Shown here: piece after piece, positions 13,201 to 28,200 of the stretch
Layout of the letters: each line of letters starts with the position of its first letter
Numbering within the stretch: position 1 is the stretch's first letter
Assembly (NCBI GenBank): GCA_013397865.1
Contig: VZTI01003267.1
Location: 544,284-608,283 of the forward strand
DNA from: Struthidea cinerea
Lineage: Eukaryota > Chordata > Aves > Passeriformes > Corcoracidae
Direction of reading: 5' to 3'
DNA: 64,000 nt
Notes under the pieces: generated by a model
What the model was told of the DNA's origin: nothing
The model's input: the letters and a program-made list of their open reading frames with translations, nothing else
The model's database searches: none
Translations under genes and position numbers: made by a program

Positions 13201-16200
13201 TAGTTTTTATATCCGTCCATAGCTGCATTTAACCCGTTGAACACCTTATGGTGTGCCTGGTGAATTACATTTAAGTTTCTTTCAATAAAAAAAGCAAGTG
13301 GAGTTAACTCTCATTATAAAGTAACAGCATCACTCCACAGAGTGAGGTCAACGGCATGAGCAGCTCAAAAAGAATAACTGATTTAAAACTAAAATATAAA
13401 TACAGTGCTAATGTAGAGCCCCACTATGGCCTGAAGCAAACTTTAATGAACTTTTAGGGATTCTTGGGGGCAAAAATAGCTTATGTTGTCAATTGCTGCT
13501 AATAGCTTGCAATAGCAAAAGGTTTCTGACCACAGTGGTGTGAACATTGCTTGGCACATGGTTGGGAAGTCAGCCAAAACCCCCAAACCAGTCATTGCCT
13601 TTAGAGCAGCAATGTCACAGTGCCTGACCTACTCTGAATTCACAATTACATCGTTCCCAGCAGCAGCAGCTGCATCCAGGGAAGCAAAACTTCCAGCAAA
13701 GAAATAATGACATTTGCACAAGCCCATCTCATTGATAACAAGTCATCATGAACAACGAAAAATAAAAGGAAATAAAATTGCTGGCAGCTAAGGCATGAAG
13801 AATTGAAACAAGGAATAGGCTGATGAATTGCCTGAGTTGCAAATTCGTTCTCAGTGACTTGCCATTGTAATGAGTGAAATGTGGTTATATTTGACACCCC
13901 ATTAGATTTATGTTATCCTATAAGAAAATACCTTTTTTTTTCCTGAAGAGTTATGATGTGCTTTTCTCTTGACAGATGAGTTGATTTAAATGTTGAGATG
14001 CTTGAAAGTATTTTTTAAATTCCCTAAGTGGCTCTCTCCAGCTCCAGCTACGCTGTTATAAGAATAAAAGTTGTAATGCTGTATTGTCTGGGCCATATTT
14101 TCCCTTCAACAGGCGCTCTGGGAATATTTTAAAAAGGTTTTGTGTGAGGTATGTCTTGTCTATACTCAAAACCCTGCATGCTAAGTATGCAGATTGAAAT
14201 TTTCATGCCAAGCTAGAGGAAAATACAATGTTTTACTTGTGTTTAGGATGTTATAATAGCTGTTTATTGATTGAGGTCTTGTATTGCCATCCTTTGGAAA
14301 AATGACTTGACAACCAATGAGTGGAAAAACTCCTCCAAATCTGACCAAGTTTAATGAATGCACAGAAATCTCAGCGTTCCCGTGATTGCCTGGTAACATC
14401 TGGTAGCTCATTATTTCTTCAGAAACTGACCTTATCTGAGATGCCATAAATGGATGAACACAAATTCTGCAGAGGCCACAGTGAAATCCAATGAAATGCA
14501 GGGAGAACTAAATCAGAATGCAGAGCTCAGGCTGATGTGGGAGACATTTTTGGATTGAAGCTTTCTGGGATGACAGACAATCTCTAATAGTTAAAAGCGA
14601 GCTGTTCTGGTGAAACTGCAGGAGGAAGTGGAGGAAAGCAGCACATGTGAATTGGCATTTGAACCCCATATCACAGCTGGCAGAATCGCTCTTGCAAGAC
14701 ACAATCAGGACCTGAATTTATATAATACATAAATAGATGTGAATGTGAGACCCTCATTCTTTATCACAATAATGATATTTTCCTTACATTAATTGCAAGT
14801 ACAAAAAAAAAAAAGAAATCTTGAAGCCCTAAAACTAAAAAATGGTCAAATTCAAGCTGATTTTCTTAGAAACTAACTTCTTTAAAGTAAAGGCATTCTC
14901 AGGAAATATAACGAAGGGCAAAAGAAGCCAGTTCTCAGAGGAAAAATACATTACATGTGGAAGAAAGGAAAGTACTTCAATTAAAATAAAAATCTTTTTC
15001 ATGTTAATGTACTCAGTTTTTGGATGAGACCTTTAGTCATAGCTGTGTGGCAAAAATGCTTCCTCACAGGATGTTATGCAGTGATGATGCTTTGTCTTTA
15101 AAAAACTCAGGTTTCACAGTCAACTCCTCAGCAGGGAACAGGAGTGCAATCTTTAAAAAATAATATTTCTGGGTTTAGATTTTCAATAGATCTAGTTAGA
15201 CATAAGCTTTGGAAGTGACAATTAATACCCCCAGAACTTTCTAGGCATTCTGTGGTACTCACTCCTGCCAAAAGTTATATCAAGAAAAACAAAGATATGA
15301 TGTTCTGGTAGCTCTGATCTTTGTAATGTAATATTTTATGAACGTGGATGTACAATTGGAGCCTTAAAAGCCATACTAAGTTGATGATATGCATCCCAGG
15401 AATTTAACATAATGATGGCCTGCAAAGATTTCTGTTGCTTTCCCCCAACATATGTTGTTCTATAAAACAGCTATTTTTTTTCTTGCAAGGCGACATTTTT
15501 GTTTCAATGGTGCCACTACAGCATGGGTCTTTACTTTTTATCTTTTGTAAATCTCTGGAGGGTTCTTTTTCCCCCAGGAATCCTTATCTCTCTTGTCATC
15601 TCCCACTGTCACATTGTGCTGTCTGTCCTAAAATGGGGTAAAAGCCCATATCTGTCAATCCCGCTGTAAACTGAGTTTCCTTCCACAAAATGACAGTATG
15701 GTACCGGGAAACATTTTCAAAGTTTGGAGATTTTGTGTACAAAACGACAGGAATGAGGAGGCCAGACAGAGTCTCTTGTTTCTATGGCAACACAATGATG
15801 TGTCTGCCTCAGCTATTTTCTTTTTTTATGATTTTATAGATAACTGGGATTCATCCAGTGCAGTTTAATATTGTCAAAAATAGAATCCTAACCCCCAGTC
15901 TAATCAGAAACAGTAATGCATAGAGGACAATCCAATATAAAAAACCAAAATACAGCAAAAAAGTCAGCTGTGACTTTTGATAACCTGAGGAAAATACATA
16001 AATTTCTCTGGAGCTGTGAAATAGTTCTGAGTGCTCCAGCTCTGCATTTGGCTAATGGTTAAATTGTATTTCATGTCAGCAAATTTCCTGTGGTACATCC
16101 TTCCTTCCTGCTGCATCTCATTCCTTCACACTGTTGGTGTCCTGCCCTACAGATCCCAAACTCTCAGGGGATCCCCACTCGTCTGACTTGGGAAGGTTTA

Positions 16201-19200
16201 GTTGTGTCCCTAAACTCCTGACAGATGGATACAGGAGAAATTTCTGTTGAATGAACAGATAATCCATCAGCAAACTTCATCAAAGCACGTTTGCTAAAAG
16301 GCTTTGACTTCAAAATGAAAGCTTTCATGTAAGAATTGGATCTAAATGGTAATTTTTTTTCTTTCATCTTGAAAAAATAAAGCCTATTTAGTGTTTTAGG
16401 GTTTCTTCAAATATAGATGCTATTTTTTCCCACAAAGTAGAAAAATTTGTTACACCAAACCCAAAAATCTCAGAAGATAGAGATAACACATTTTTTAAAA
16501 GATCCATATAAAATTATAGGCATTTTTATTTGAGATGGGGGAGATTGGGTTTAAAGTGCATGTATATATTTGGATAATTACTGTAAGATAAAATCTTTAA
16601 TGACATGAATTGCCATTCTATTGATATGTCAGGAACTTAACAGGGATGAGTAAAGCCAACAACATACACTGCCCTCACAACTCGGTTGCTCTGTTTTAAT
16701 GTCTCTACAGAGCTCCATTTAAATGAGAAATTCACTCAGTCTCTCATTTTTTCCCAGACACCAGGACAAAACACTGCTGAGTTGTATTTTAGCAGCTCAA
16801 GGCTGCAAATTTCTATCTCTCTTGGCATCCATTCCCCTGCTTTTTTAGAGTACCCTGTTACCTGAATCCGTGTCACCTGAGTGCCGCTTACAATTATATA
16901 CATTTATTAAGTGTTGACTAAAAAAAGAAAAAATCCAAAAAATACATTGTCCTTATAAAAAAGAATTGTCTTAAGTGTAATGTGTATTACTGAGACCTAG
17001 GGAAACTTCATTGTCTGACAGATGGTCTGGCACCCACGTTAAGAAATTCATAATCCGATCTCAAGAAAAAAGAGTTCTAGGTAAGAACATATGTGTTTGT
17101 TGGAAAAGAAAAAAAAATGGTATCGATCATTTTTCTGTCAGAGCAAGCACATATGGCAGTTCCATTTTCTGACACCATTTACTTTCTACTTAAAATTCAA
17201 ATGTCACTAGGCAAGGAAAAACATTGAGTATTAAAACATAGAAGAGAATTAACTAAGAACAATCGCTGCAAGAACTTTATACTCGTTGTTCATGGAAATT
17301 AATGGCCATCCAGTTAAATCAAACTTCCTCATCCCATTCTGTCCTTGCTTTTTTTTTTTTCTCTACATGTTCCTCCCATCGGTAGTTACAGTTTTATGAT
17401 TATTTCCCAACCATCTGTTGTCTTTCCTTGAGCCAAAATAATTTCCCTTTATAATATCGTGAGTAATCATGTCAGCATCGTTTCCCTGCAATTACACGTG
17501 TCCTTACTAATCCTGCCTCCTCATTCTTGTGTAAATACTCACTGAGTAACTAGGACAATTTGCCATTTCAATTTCTAGTGAGCAGAACTCTATTTGCAAA
17601 ATTTCAACCTGCCGGTTGTTACCCCTTTGCATTGTTATTAATGAAATGATAATTAAACATTTACTCTAGTGCTCATCTCCCGACACCAAAAGGCTTGTGC
17701 ATGCTGGGTGGAGAGAGATGCTGAATGAACTGGAATGTGCATTGTATTCATTAAGGTGCTGGGCATCTTCAGAGATTACACTGGGACTGGGGAAATGCAA
17801 AATGCAATTCCCATCTTAGGATATTTGCAAATTAAATGGTTTTGAGAAGTAAGACAGTATTTACTTTAAAATTCTTTAAAGGATTTTGAAGGAGTAGCCA
17901 CATTTTTTAGGTATTCCAATCAATAACCCCATGGTATTTTTTGTTAAAAGGACATGTTTGCTGTAATCTGATATTCAGAATAAGTTAAATTGATAACAAA
18001 TCAGAGTCCATTGCTAACCAGTCTCATAAATAGATCTGTGCTGTTTATCTGATGTTGTTAATGGGAGAGGAGGGGATCAGACATCTGGCTGTGATGGTTC
18101 TTATGTCAGGCTGAACTACTGCTCTGCCACTGCTGTTTCTCAGGCCAAGCAGGGTTTGCCGACCAGCCAGGTGAAAAAGGAGATAGATACAAAGCAACAG
18201 TGCTCTTACAACGTCCCGTGGGATTTCCTTTGTAAATACAGCTGTAATTACTCCGGGCAGACAATTTGTAGGCCCAAAGCTCCTGGGAAATGAAGAAGAG
18301 ATGTTTCCTGAATCCATCCAGTGACTCCTGAAACATGGTTTGATTGTAAATGTGATCTAACGTGGAATTGTAAGTAATCTAAGAAGGCACACAGAGCTCT
18401 TCTAAGCAGGAGTAAATGTTGCCAGCACCATGTGGGACAACCACACCTTGTTTGTGACAGACTGCAAAGAGCACACAAAAAAATCCGCAGTTTCAGAAAC
18501 TGCAGTCCTAACTTGAGGTACCCGAGATGTTTGTGCAAGGTAGAAAACCTGCTCACATTTGTTCATCACATCATTAAGGTATGCCCATCCATGAAAAAGG
18601 TATTAAATCAAATAGCTGATGTGTTAATGAACAGATATATCATTATTATCTACAGCAGCAATCCAGGCATGCTTAGAGGACAATATGAAAATGCCTGAAA
18701 CATGCGTGCACAAAGGTCCTTCCTTTTGCAACGCTTTCTGAAAACACTCCGGTTAATGGTATTTTAGAGCAGCGTTTGCTCTGATAAGTGGTTTAAATGC
18801 CAGTGGTAAAGATATAACCCCCTAGTTCAATATGTGATACCATATCCACCCCTTTTAGCTGGCTATAGCAACATTCTCATTTTAAAAGTTGACACACAGC
18901 AAGGTAAGAGGTTGTAATGTAGGGGGTTTCACAGTCCAAATGCTAAATGTATAAGAAGTTTTCTGGCTTGCTTCGTTCTTTCCTTATGAAATAAAATAGC
19001 CAAACTCTTACTGTCACCTCCTCTGTTTTGGTGCTCAGAGAAACTAACAGCTTGACATTAAAGTGCTTTTCAACTTCTTATATGGACGTCAATCAAATTT
19101 CATTGATTCAGTGCTCATGTTATTGTAGCTTTCCTTTCCCTGGCCCTTTTGGGACATGCACATGTTTAAATTATTCATTAGCTAAAGTGCTTACCTGCTC

Positions 19201-22200
19201 TGCATTTAATCAGAATTAAAGAGCCTCCTCCTCCTTCTGTGCACCCTGAAACTCTGGGTTTATGTTCAGGTGTTGATCCCTGTGTATAAAACTTTGTTGT
19301 CCATGCAGTGATACTAATTTCTATCACTTCATAAATGATTTTCTCAGTAATACATCATCTAAATATGCTGTCTAATTTGTTCTGTTAGTTGCAGACTTCT
19401 AAGAGTATTTTCCATTCAATTTTAGATCTTAATTCTCTTCCTTTCTTTTTTTTGAAGCTATTCACTTTTCAGTATGTTATGACTTTAAAGTGTGTTCAAT
19501 AAAACAGATATTGTGTAGGTGCTGCTGGTAGGAAGTTCAAGGGTGTGAAGTGTGTTTCCATGCTCACAGTGTTATTTGTATCAATAGCAAAAGGTTCTAA
19601 AGATGAGTAAGTAGGAATGTTCATCCTGGAAATTGTAGATGTGATGCAGTGCAAGAAAAGAAAAGGAAAGATGTTGCTTTTGCTTAGTAGAAGTAGAACG
19701 GAAAGTTCATTTAGTATTTCTGAAAATACTCAGTTTTCATGGCCATGTAGTCAGATAAATTTAATTTTTTTTTAAAAAAATGTGTTTTCCAATCATCAGG
19801 ACCACTGAGATGAGAGCAGTGGCAATGTGGTCCACAGCGCTTTCAACTCCCTGCCGCTTCTGACAGGCATCAGTCTCAGAATAGTTTCTCTGTTTCCACT
19901 TTTTCCTTTCTATTTGAAAGGGCTACTGCATCATCCTGAGCACAAGTGAGATCAGATCCTCAAATAAATCTAGGATTTAGGCTCTAAGAATGGGGTTAGG
20001 ATGATTACACCTTAATACAGCTCTGTGAAAAAATCTGGAGAGGCGCAAGCTATTTCAAACAACCTTGCACTCCATATAGTTATTCAATCCATAGTATATA
20101 CCAGATTTTTTCCCCCTGCATAAAATCTATAAGACTGCTTGAATTAGAATTTAATTTCAAAAGGGGCTACAATCTCAACCCTATAAAGAGTCTTATTTGT
20201 TGAGCTAGTTAGTACCAAAAAAGAAAAGGATATATGCTCAGGCTGCCTTTTGCTTCTTCTTTTACTTGCTAATCACTTCTTTTAGTTTGCTGATCAAATA
20301 TTAATCCAAAAGTAACCACGAAGTTTTATTCTGCTAAATATTATTTTTGCTGTTTCTATTCAGCAACTCTACACAACCTCCTTCCTTATGCGTGCTCTGT
20401 TACCTTTCCCATGGCCTCAGTAGAGCACAACAATATTGATTCAACACCCAAAAATGTGTCTTGCAGCAACTTGAGTTTTCTGTTGGTTTGTCAAAGACTT
20501 TCTTAACCCCCACCCCCAGCAGTGATAGCAACTAGATTGTCACTTAGGGAGAAAATTGGTGAAGCAAAATCATGTTTGTACTCTTTCAGCTTTAAAAGGG
20601 GGGAAAAAAAAGAAACCAATAAAACCCCACAATTCAAAGCACCACGTAACACACACACACGAAAACGGGTAGGAAAAAAAAGACCATTTTCTTACACTGC
20701 TCAGTATGTGGCATCCCTATAGCTGTAGATCCTAATCATGGTAACAAAAATAAAATAGAACAGAAATAAAGAAAATGGAAAACATTGGGATGCAGGACGC
20801 TGCCTGGTACTTGCCTCACTCTGTGCTGTGTGACAGGAATTGCCAGCAGGCTGCTCAGGCTCACGGTGGAAAAGTACTGCCTGCTTCAGCCAAGGAATGC
20901 AGGGTTCCCCTGCCCCACGGGGCTCTCAAGGTTCTCACCTGGCACTTTCCTAATCGCCAGGATTTGCTCTGCAGCTCTCATTTGACACTGGTTTTAAGCA
21001 TGTATTCATGCAGGGGAAGGAAAAGGGACACATTTGTCTCTTGCAGAAAATTCACAAGTTATTTGCACTTTAGGCTTTCCTGTGGGCTTTACCAAACATG
21101 CTCAACCTGTTGCAGAAGAACAATTTCTAAAATCTAAAAGCCTTTAAAAGAGAAAGATGATCCAAATTCCTATTTTATCTGAAGTGTTGATGATACAAAA
21201 ATGGAAAAGTTTGGGTTTAGGGCGTACTGAGTACATTTTTACACTGGTTTCCTTCATAGAGATCCATAGTGCAGGCTTAGGGCACTTGAGCCAGATGCGT
21301 TGCTGAGGGATGCAGGAAGAATTTAGGTTCATGCCAGCTTCATAAATCTGTCATTCATGTGGATACTGGAAGCAGCTGAAATTTGCCAGATTATTAAAAA
21401 GCTAACAAAACCCACGAGAGTTTTCTACTGTATATATGCAGTCTGTGCCTATCCCTACACCTGGGTAGTAGTTTTGGGTGGTGCCTGAGATCAGCCTGTT
21501 TCTCCTTAATTACAGCAACTCGGGAAGGACTCTGGCTTTTGGATGTTGGGTAGCATTAAACAACAGCTGCTCAAATTTGTATCCGTAGTCCTTACAAGTA
21601 TGCACAGAGAAATTAAAAAAGTAGTAAGTGCAACAACTGTGTTTTATGTTAATGTGTATTTTAAATGCATTCTTAAACACTGCATATACATGTATTTTAC
21701 AATTTCCAACCCTGCACTGCAGCCAAAATTTGTGTGCCTCTGGAAAATGCCTGCACAGAGTGGAGGAAGGAAGAGAAGAGAACATGCCTCCATTTGACCT
21801 CCATGAATTTTCACATTTCAGTCTTAAATTGTTACAGGACAAAATACAGTGAAATGGCCATAACATTATCTATCTGCCCTAACAAAGGAGCAGAAGATAG
21901 GTAATTTTTGGCAAAGTGCTCTGTATTGGAAAATTACAGCAGGCTCAAGTTTACTGATATTAAACACATCCTAAGTCTTGTAGGCAGAGTGCGTCTCACA
22001 CTGAAGTGTTCCTTAGCAGGGTTTCAACACCGATATTGTTATAATTTAAATATAGTTATAATTTAAATACAAACATATTTATATTAATATCATGATTAAT
22101 ATTAATTTTCCTAACAAAGAACTCAAAGCCTTAATTGAACCAGACTGACATGTGACAGAATTTTTCCATCACGATGGGTCAAGTGATCAAGTGATTCCTG

Positions 22201-25200
22201 CCTTTAAATGGTGCAGCTGTGTCTGCCTCTTGTTTTTCCTGAGACAGGGCATTGAAATGCAATGTCACTCCACACATTCCACCTGATCTGGTATCAGCTC
22301 AGGTGCCAGAAGCTGCTCTCCACTGCCCTTGCTTTTCCCCTGTCCCTGTTCTGCCACGTCCATATTAGACATTTTCTCCATCTAAAGACCCACTACGCAA
22401 ACACCCCTCTCTCTGTTATTTTTACAGTGCATTGCTTACACTGTTTGACATAGAGAATTCTTATAGGGAATCCTTGGAAAGAAACCCTTATAATGCAGTA
22501 AATCCTTTAGAAACTTGAAGTCAGTTAATAGACTTTTTAAGACTAATCACGGCTCCGTACTTGACAAATGTATCAGGATACTGCATTCACTGAGAGAAGT
22601 TCATACCGTCACTCATTATTTTATGACTTTGCATTAGACAAACTGAAATCAGGCTTCTATCTCTAATGAAAAAAAAAAGTCATTTGCATTAGTTTCTGGG
22701 AAAGGCAGGATTAATGACATTAAATACTTAGCAACTCTTCTTCTCAGAGTCTTTAATTCTATGTAAGATACTTTACACAGTAAGAAACAACTTCTAAAGA
22801 CTCTGGAACAGAAGTGGCCAGAACATTTTACACATTAGCAAATTCTCTTTAACTTACCTATTAAAGAGGAACTAAATAAGCTAACTTTTAGATACCTTAC
22901 TTTTGAAACTTTGTGATAACTACTAAAAAATCATTGTCTTCGAGCTGTTCTGTTTTTATTAATATGCTGAGTCCTTTGAGCCAGTAAAAATCCACAAATA
23001 AATACCACATTTTTATAAGCATTTATAGGAAGAATAAACACCTTATGACTACAGTAGAACAGTGTCTGTGCACTGTTATGCATGCATGGGCATTTTTATT
23101 GGTTACCTAACTAAAATAGGAAGGATAAATAACACTGTAAAAACACTTCATATTTAAAATAAATGTGGTCTTTAGATGCTCTGAACCAGTGTATTTTGGC
23201 ATAAAACTGGAAATAAAAAAAAACAACAAAACCTCGACTTGACTCCATCAACCCAGGTCCTGTAGCTGAAGAAAACTTGGGTTGACATCAGAGCAGTATT
23301 TAGGGCAGAACTACCAAAATAATATTTTAAATAATTCTGCATTTGTTGTTGCACATGAGAAAAATGCCACGAAGGGTTCCAGCTCTCCATCTGCGAACAG
23401 AAGCCTGCAGTCAGGCCTGCTCTCACTGCCATTTGCAGAGGAATGTGGAAGCTGCTGTCGGCAGGGCAGAGCAGCGCATGATTCAGCAGATTTCTTCCCA
23501 AGGGAGCGGCTGACAAAGGCGGGATGAACAGAGGCGTTCTCACATCCACTGGCAGCAGTCTGCCAAAGTCCTGGCTGAACTCTCCAGGGCTGGCAGTGAC
23601 CACTCATCTGTCACTTACATGAGCATTAAAACTCTATTCATGAGTTCTTTCCTGCACACACAGTAGCACTTCCAAGAACTTTTGGCGTTAGAACCCTTAC
23701 TAGCTTTGGGGGCAGGGGTAAAATGTAAGCCAGCAATCAAGGCCTCGGGGTATTTCTCTGCTATTTTAGCCCTAATTTTTGCAAGTGTTTTGACAGATTT
23801 TTTTTATTATTATACCACTAAGGCATAAGCACACTGCTCTACATCCCTTTCACCTATTAAAGTGCAAACCTCCTTGAATGATGCCGAAGCTCTCTGGACT
23901 GTGGGACTTGGGAGTGCCCTCTCCCGGCCCCGCTCAGCCATCCCCGCAAACCAGGAGCGGTTCGGTATTTCCCAGCACCAGCTTCGTTCAATTCCCTCTG
24001 GCAGCAAACCCGGCCGCAGTTAGGAACGCTCTTCCTCTGCATTTGCAGGAGAGCTGCTCCCTCTGCTGAGTTTTCCGTGGATCGCCACCGGCACCTGATG
24101 TCCTTCCTCACCATGCTGGGCCCCAGCCCCGACTGGAACGTGGGGCTCTCTGCCGAGGATCTCTGCACCAAGGACTGCGGCTGGGTCCAGAAGGTCGTGC
24201 AGGATTTAATCCCCTGGGATGCTGGCACGGACAGTGGCGTCACCTATGAGGTATAGGCACTATCTGTAATGTAGCCAAATACATCACCTCAAAGCAGCGA
24301 GGTAGGAAAGCTGTTTGATCCATGGTGATGCCCTAGGTGCCTTTATACTTTTTACTCTAGCAAAAAATTTTTCTTCAAATGAATTAAAATCCATTTAAAC
24401 AGATGTTAACTGCACTTAATTGTCAGCTGTTCTGCCTGAATTCCTTCAGCATTAGTATTAATAGGATAGTATTACATTCACCTGGGGTATTATTACCACA
24501 GAATGACAGGATGGGTAAGGTTGGAAGCAACCACAGTGAGTCATCTGCTCCAACCTCCGCATTTAAGCAGGGTCGTCCTAGAGCAGATAGGATTCTGTGC
24601 AGTTGTTGAATATCTCCAGTAAGGGAGGCTCTGCACCCACTCGGGGCAATCTTTTCCAGTGCTTGGTCACAGTGATGCCTTTTCTTGGTCTTAAAATCAA
24701 GAATCAAACACGGTTAGAAGGGAAAAAGGGATTTTACCTCTGCATTTATTTTAAGGATCCTTAGGCGCACTACGTCCAGGTCGAATGCGCCAAAATGTAC
24801 ACCAAAATGCACACCCAATAGATTGGGTATAACATTCTAGGTCTTACTAATTAGCATATCTATCAAAGATTCCCCAACGAGAGGCTCGAGTGAGCCCCCT
24901 CCCCAAGGAACCTTCCCCTGGATGGTTCTATCTTAGTTTACAAAATTTGTTCTGGAGAGGACCTTGGGGTCTGGGGCACGCTGATCCCTAACTACGAAGC
25001 TTCTAAGATGTTTAGTCTCCTAGCTTGACAAATGAGTCCAAGAATGTAGGCTAAAAAACATTAGGAATACAAAAGCTATAAAAAGGTATATAAAAGGGGT
25101 AAAAAAAGAAAAGGCGTAAAAACATCATGGCATCAACAGCACAGTAAAGAATTTCTTATTCATGTTCACCTGTTAGATTCACCTGTTGAATAAACAGAGG

Positions 25201-28200
25201 ACTTTGGTCACGACTAAGCCTTTAGTTGCCCACCCCCTTTTCTACAGATCAAAGCAGCGCCATCAGCAGATACATCAGCTCAAGTTTGGGCCTGTTTCCA
25301 TCCAGTGCCAACTGTTCTGTTTGGCACAGAAAACTTAAACTATTTCTTACAGCAAAGCAGAACAAAAACAACAACAAAACCAAAACAAACAAAACCCCCA
25401 AACAACAACAAAAACCCCAAAACAAACAAACAAACCCAAACAAAAACAAAAAATCCCCTTACCAGTATGTATTGAATGTACCAAGTTCAACTTACATTTG
25501 AATTTTGCAGTTTAGCATTTCAGAGAAGTTTTCATTTCTGCAGATTAATTGTACTATTAATCATTAGTTTCTTTTTTAACCTTTTTTTTCTTTTTGATTG
25601 CAGTCTCCTAACAAACCTACAGTGCCTCAGGAGAAGATCAGACCTCTTACAAGCTTAGATCATCCTCAAAGCCCATTTTATGACCCAGAAGGAGGATCTA
25701 TCAAGCTGGTGGCCAGAGTTGTCATTGAGAGAATTGCACGAAAGGTAGAATATACATAAATAAAATTCTCAAGCAAGCAAAAATCCACTTCATAAGCCAA
25801 AAAACCAATCAATGCTTTCTCCCCCTTCCCTCCAAATCTACACTCCTTAAACTACCCACAGCAAACATAACAGCAGAAAAAAATTAAACTGTGTTCAGGT
25901 ATTAGTTCTCCTAATTCTGGTAATTATTTCACCTGCTCAGTTGGGGATTTTCTTTATGTATGCCTAGGAATTCAAAGAGAAAAAGGTGCTGCAGACACAG
26001 CAGTGTACTGGTTGAACCCCTCACGGATGAGTTTCCCCTTTTCAGTGTTCACAATCCTTTTTTTGCAGGGGGAGCAGTGCAATATCGTTCCTGATAACAT
26101 AGATGATATTGTGGCAGATCTAGCACCGGAGGAAAAAGAAGAAGGTACGTTTGAAATTAGTTTGTGCATTACTAATAATTTATATTTTGTTCCATTCCCC
26201 ACTGTCATTTGTAGATAAGGTACAAGACTGACTTAGAAGCAAAAATTGCGCTCAGTGTCAAACAATGATTTAGGTTTTCATCTCTTCTGGTCTCTTCTAT
26301 TAGCCTTCCCTTATACAGAAAAGAAATTGCATGTATACCTAGGAGATGACAATAACAATATGGGCAATAGAAGAGAGAAGACTTTTGGGGTTCAAATCAA
26401 AATTATTTTTTTTTTAAATGAAAGTTGGCAATTGGTAATTCTTCTTTCTTCTGGGCTAAAATGGAGAAGATAGAATGCAGAAAGAAATGATGTTTCCTAT
26501 TGGAATCTAAAGTAATCATCAGCCAAGTAAAGGGAAGAAAATGGAAGACTGTTTTTAACATTCAATGCCTTTCCTTACTTTTCAGATGACACCCCTGAGA
26601 CCTGCATATACTCAAACTGGTCCCCCTGGTCAGCCTGCAGCTCTTCTACCTGTGAAAAGGGCAAGAGAATGAGGCAGAGAATGCTTAAAGCTCAGCTGGA
26701 CCTCAGTGTGCCCTGCCCAGATACCCAGGATTTTCAGCCCTGCATGGGTCCGGGCTGCAGCGATGAAGGTAACCAGGAATGGAAGGTGCAGGAGAAGAAT
26801 ACCTTGTAGAGTTTACTTTTCCTTCAAAGTTCTTAGGGATGCTGGTTGCTGTAGTATGGCTTGAGTTGTGGCAAAGAGAAAATTGCTGAAGAACATGAAG
26901 GGAAGCTGTCTGTGGTCAGTTCTGCATCTCAGCTGTGTCGGGGGATGAAGTACCCAGAAGTATAAAGGAAAGGAGTGATGGATGCGGTGGGGGAGAGGAC
27001 AGTGCGAAAGGCAGCACGAAAGGGATGCTGCACACAAGTGGGCAGCAGCTCTGTCAATGCCCACAGCTGAATACTCTCTGTGTTTCAGATGGTTCCACCT
27101 GCATGATGTCTGACTGGATCACATGGTCCCCCTGCAGCGTCTCCTGTGGGATGGGAACGCGATCCAGGGAGAGATACGTAAAGCAGTTCCCTGAGGATGG
27201 CTCCATGTGCAAAGTGCCTACTGAAGAGACTGAGAAGTGTATTGTAAATGAGGAATGCTGTAAGTATTTTATTCAGCTTTATAAAATCCAGCTAATGGCA
27301 GGAGCACTGCCCAAATCCTTTTTTATATGAGTTTTAGTGGGGCCCCCAGAGCTCCATCTTAGGCCCTATGCTTTTCAATACCTTAATAAATGACTTGGAT
27401 GCAAGAGTGGAAGAGATACTAAGCGAGTTCACAGATGATACAAAACTGGGAGGAGCTGCTGACTCCCTCGAAGGCAGAGAAGCCCTGCAGAGAGACCCTG
27501 ACAAGTGAGAGGGATGGGGAGTCACCAACCATGAGAAGCTCAACAAGGGAAAGTGCTGGATTCTGCACTTGGGATGGGGCAACCCTGGATCTACAGACAG
27601 ACTGGGGAATGAGAGGCTGGAAAACAGTGCCAGGCAAAGGGACCTGGAGGTCCTGGTCAATGGCGAGTTGGATGTGAATCAGCAGTGTCCTGGAGCCAGG
27701 AGGGGCAACCGTGCCCTGGGGGGCATCAGGCACAGCATCGCCAGCCGGGCGAGGGAAGGGATTGTCCTGCTCTGCTCTGAGCTGGGGCAGCCTCACCTGG
27801 AGTGCTGGGGGCAGTTTTGGGTGCCACAATATAAAAAAGACATGAAACTGTGAGTGTCCAAAGGAGGCCACGAGGAAAGTGAAGGGCTTTGAGGGGAAAC
27901 CGTGTGAGGAGCAGCTGAGGGCAACTTGGTCTGTTCAGCCTGGAGAAGACGAGACTGAGGTTAGACGTCATTGCAGTTACAACTTCCTCATGAGGGGATG
28001 AGGAGGGGCAGGCACTGATCTCTTCTCTCTGATGACAGTGACAGGACCCAAGGGAATGGCCTGAAGTTGTGTCAGGGGAGGTTTAGGTTGGATATCAGGA
28101 AAAATTTGGGCACTGAAACAGGGTCCCCAGGGAAGTGGTCGCAACACTGATAGAGTTCAAGAAGCATTTGGACAACACTCTCAGGGACATGTGGTGACAC

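Larger units (their letters stand above)
24251..25603 (+). other. SPON1 intron holding a nested repeat
   Basis: A 1353-bp intron. From 24496 to about 25175 it consists of an antisense CR1 tail interrupted by a 463-bp LTR. From 25361 to 25454 it is an A/C-rich low-complexity run. The rest is unique AT-rich sequence ending in the long pyrimidine tract of the next acceptor. Confidence 0.85.

Noticed and set aside
24049..24054. Tandem acceptor CAG|GAG at the start of a SPON1 exon, which could drop one arginine
   Set aside because: GAG is a very weak acceptor next to a canonical CAG; the longer form matches known F-spondin. Kept only as a note in the exon entry.
25226..25501. 91-codon + ORF and 66-codon - ORF
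   Set aside because: Both run through the (AAC/AAAC)n stretch; repeat artefacts.
27419..27871. 150-codon - ORF and other open frames near a SPON1 exon
   Set aside because: They lie within the CR1 fragment and are shadows of its degraded ORF2.
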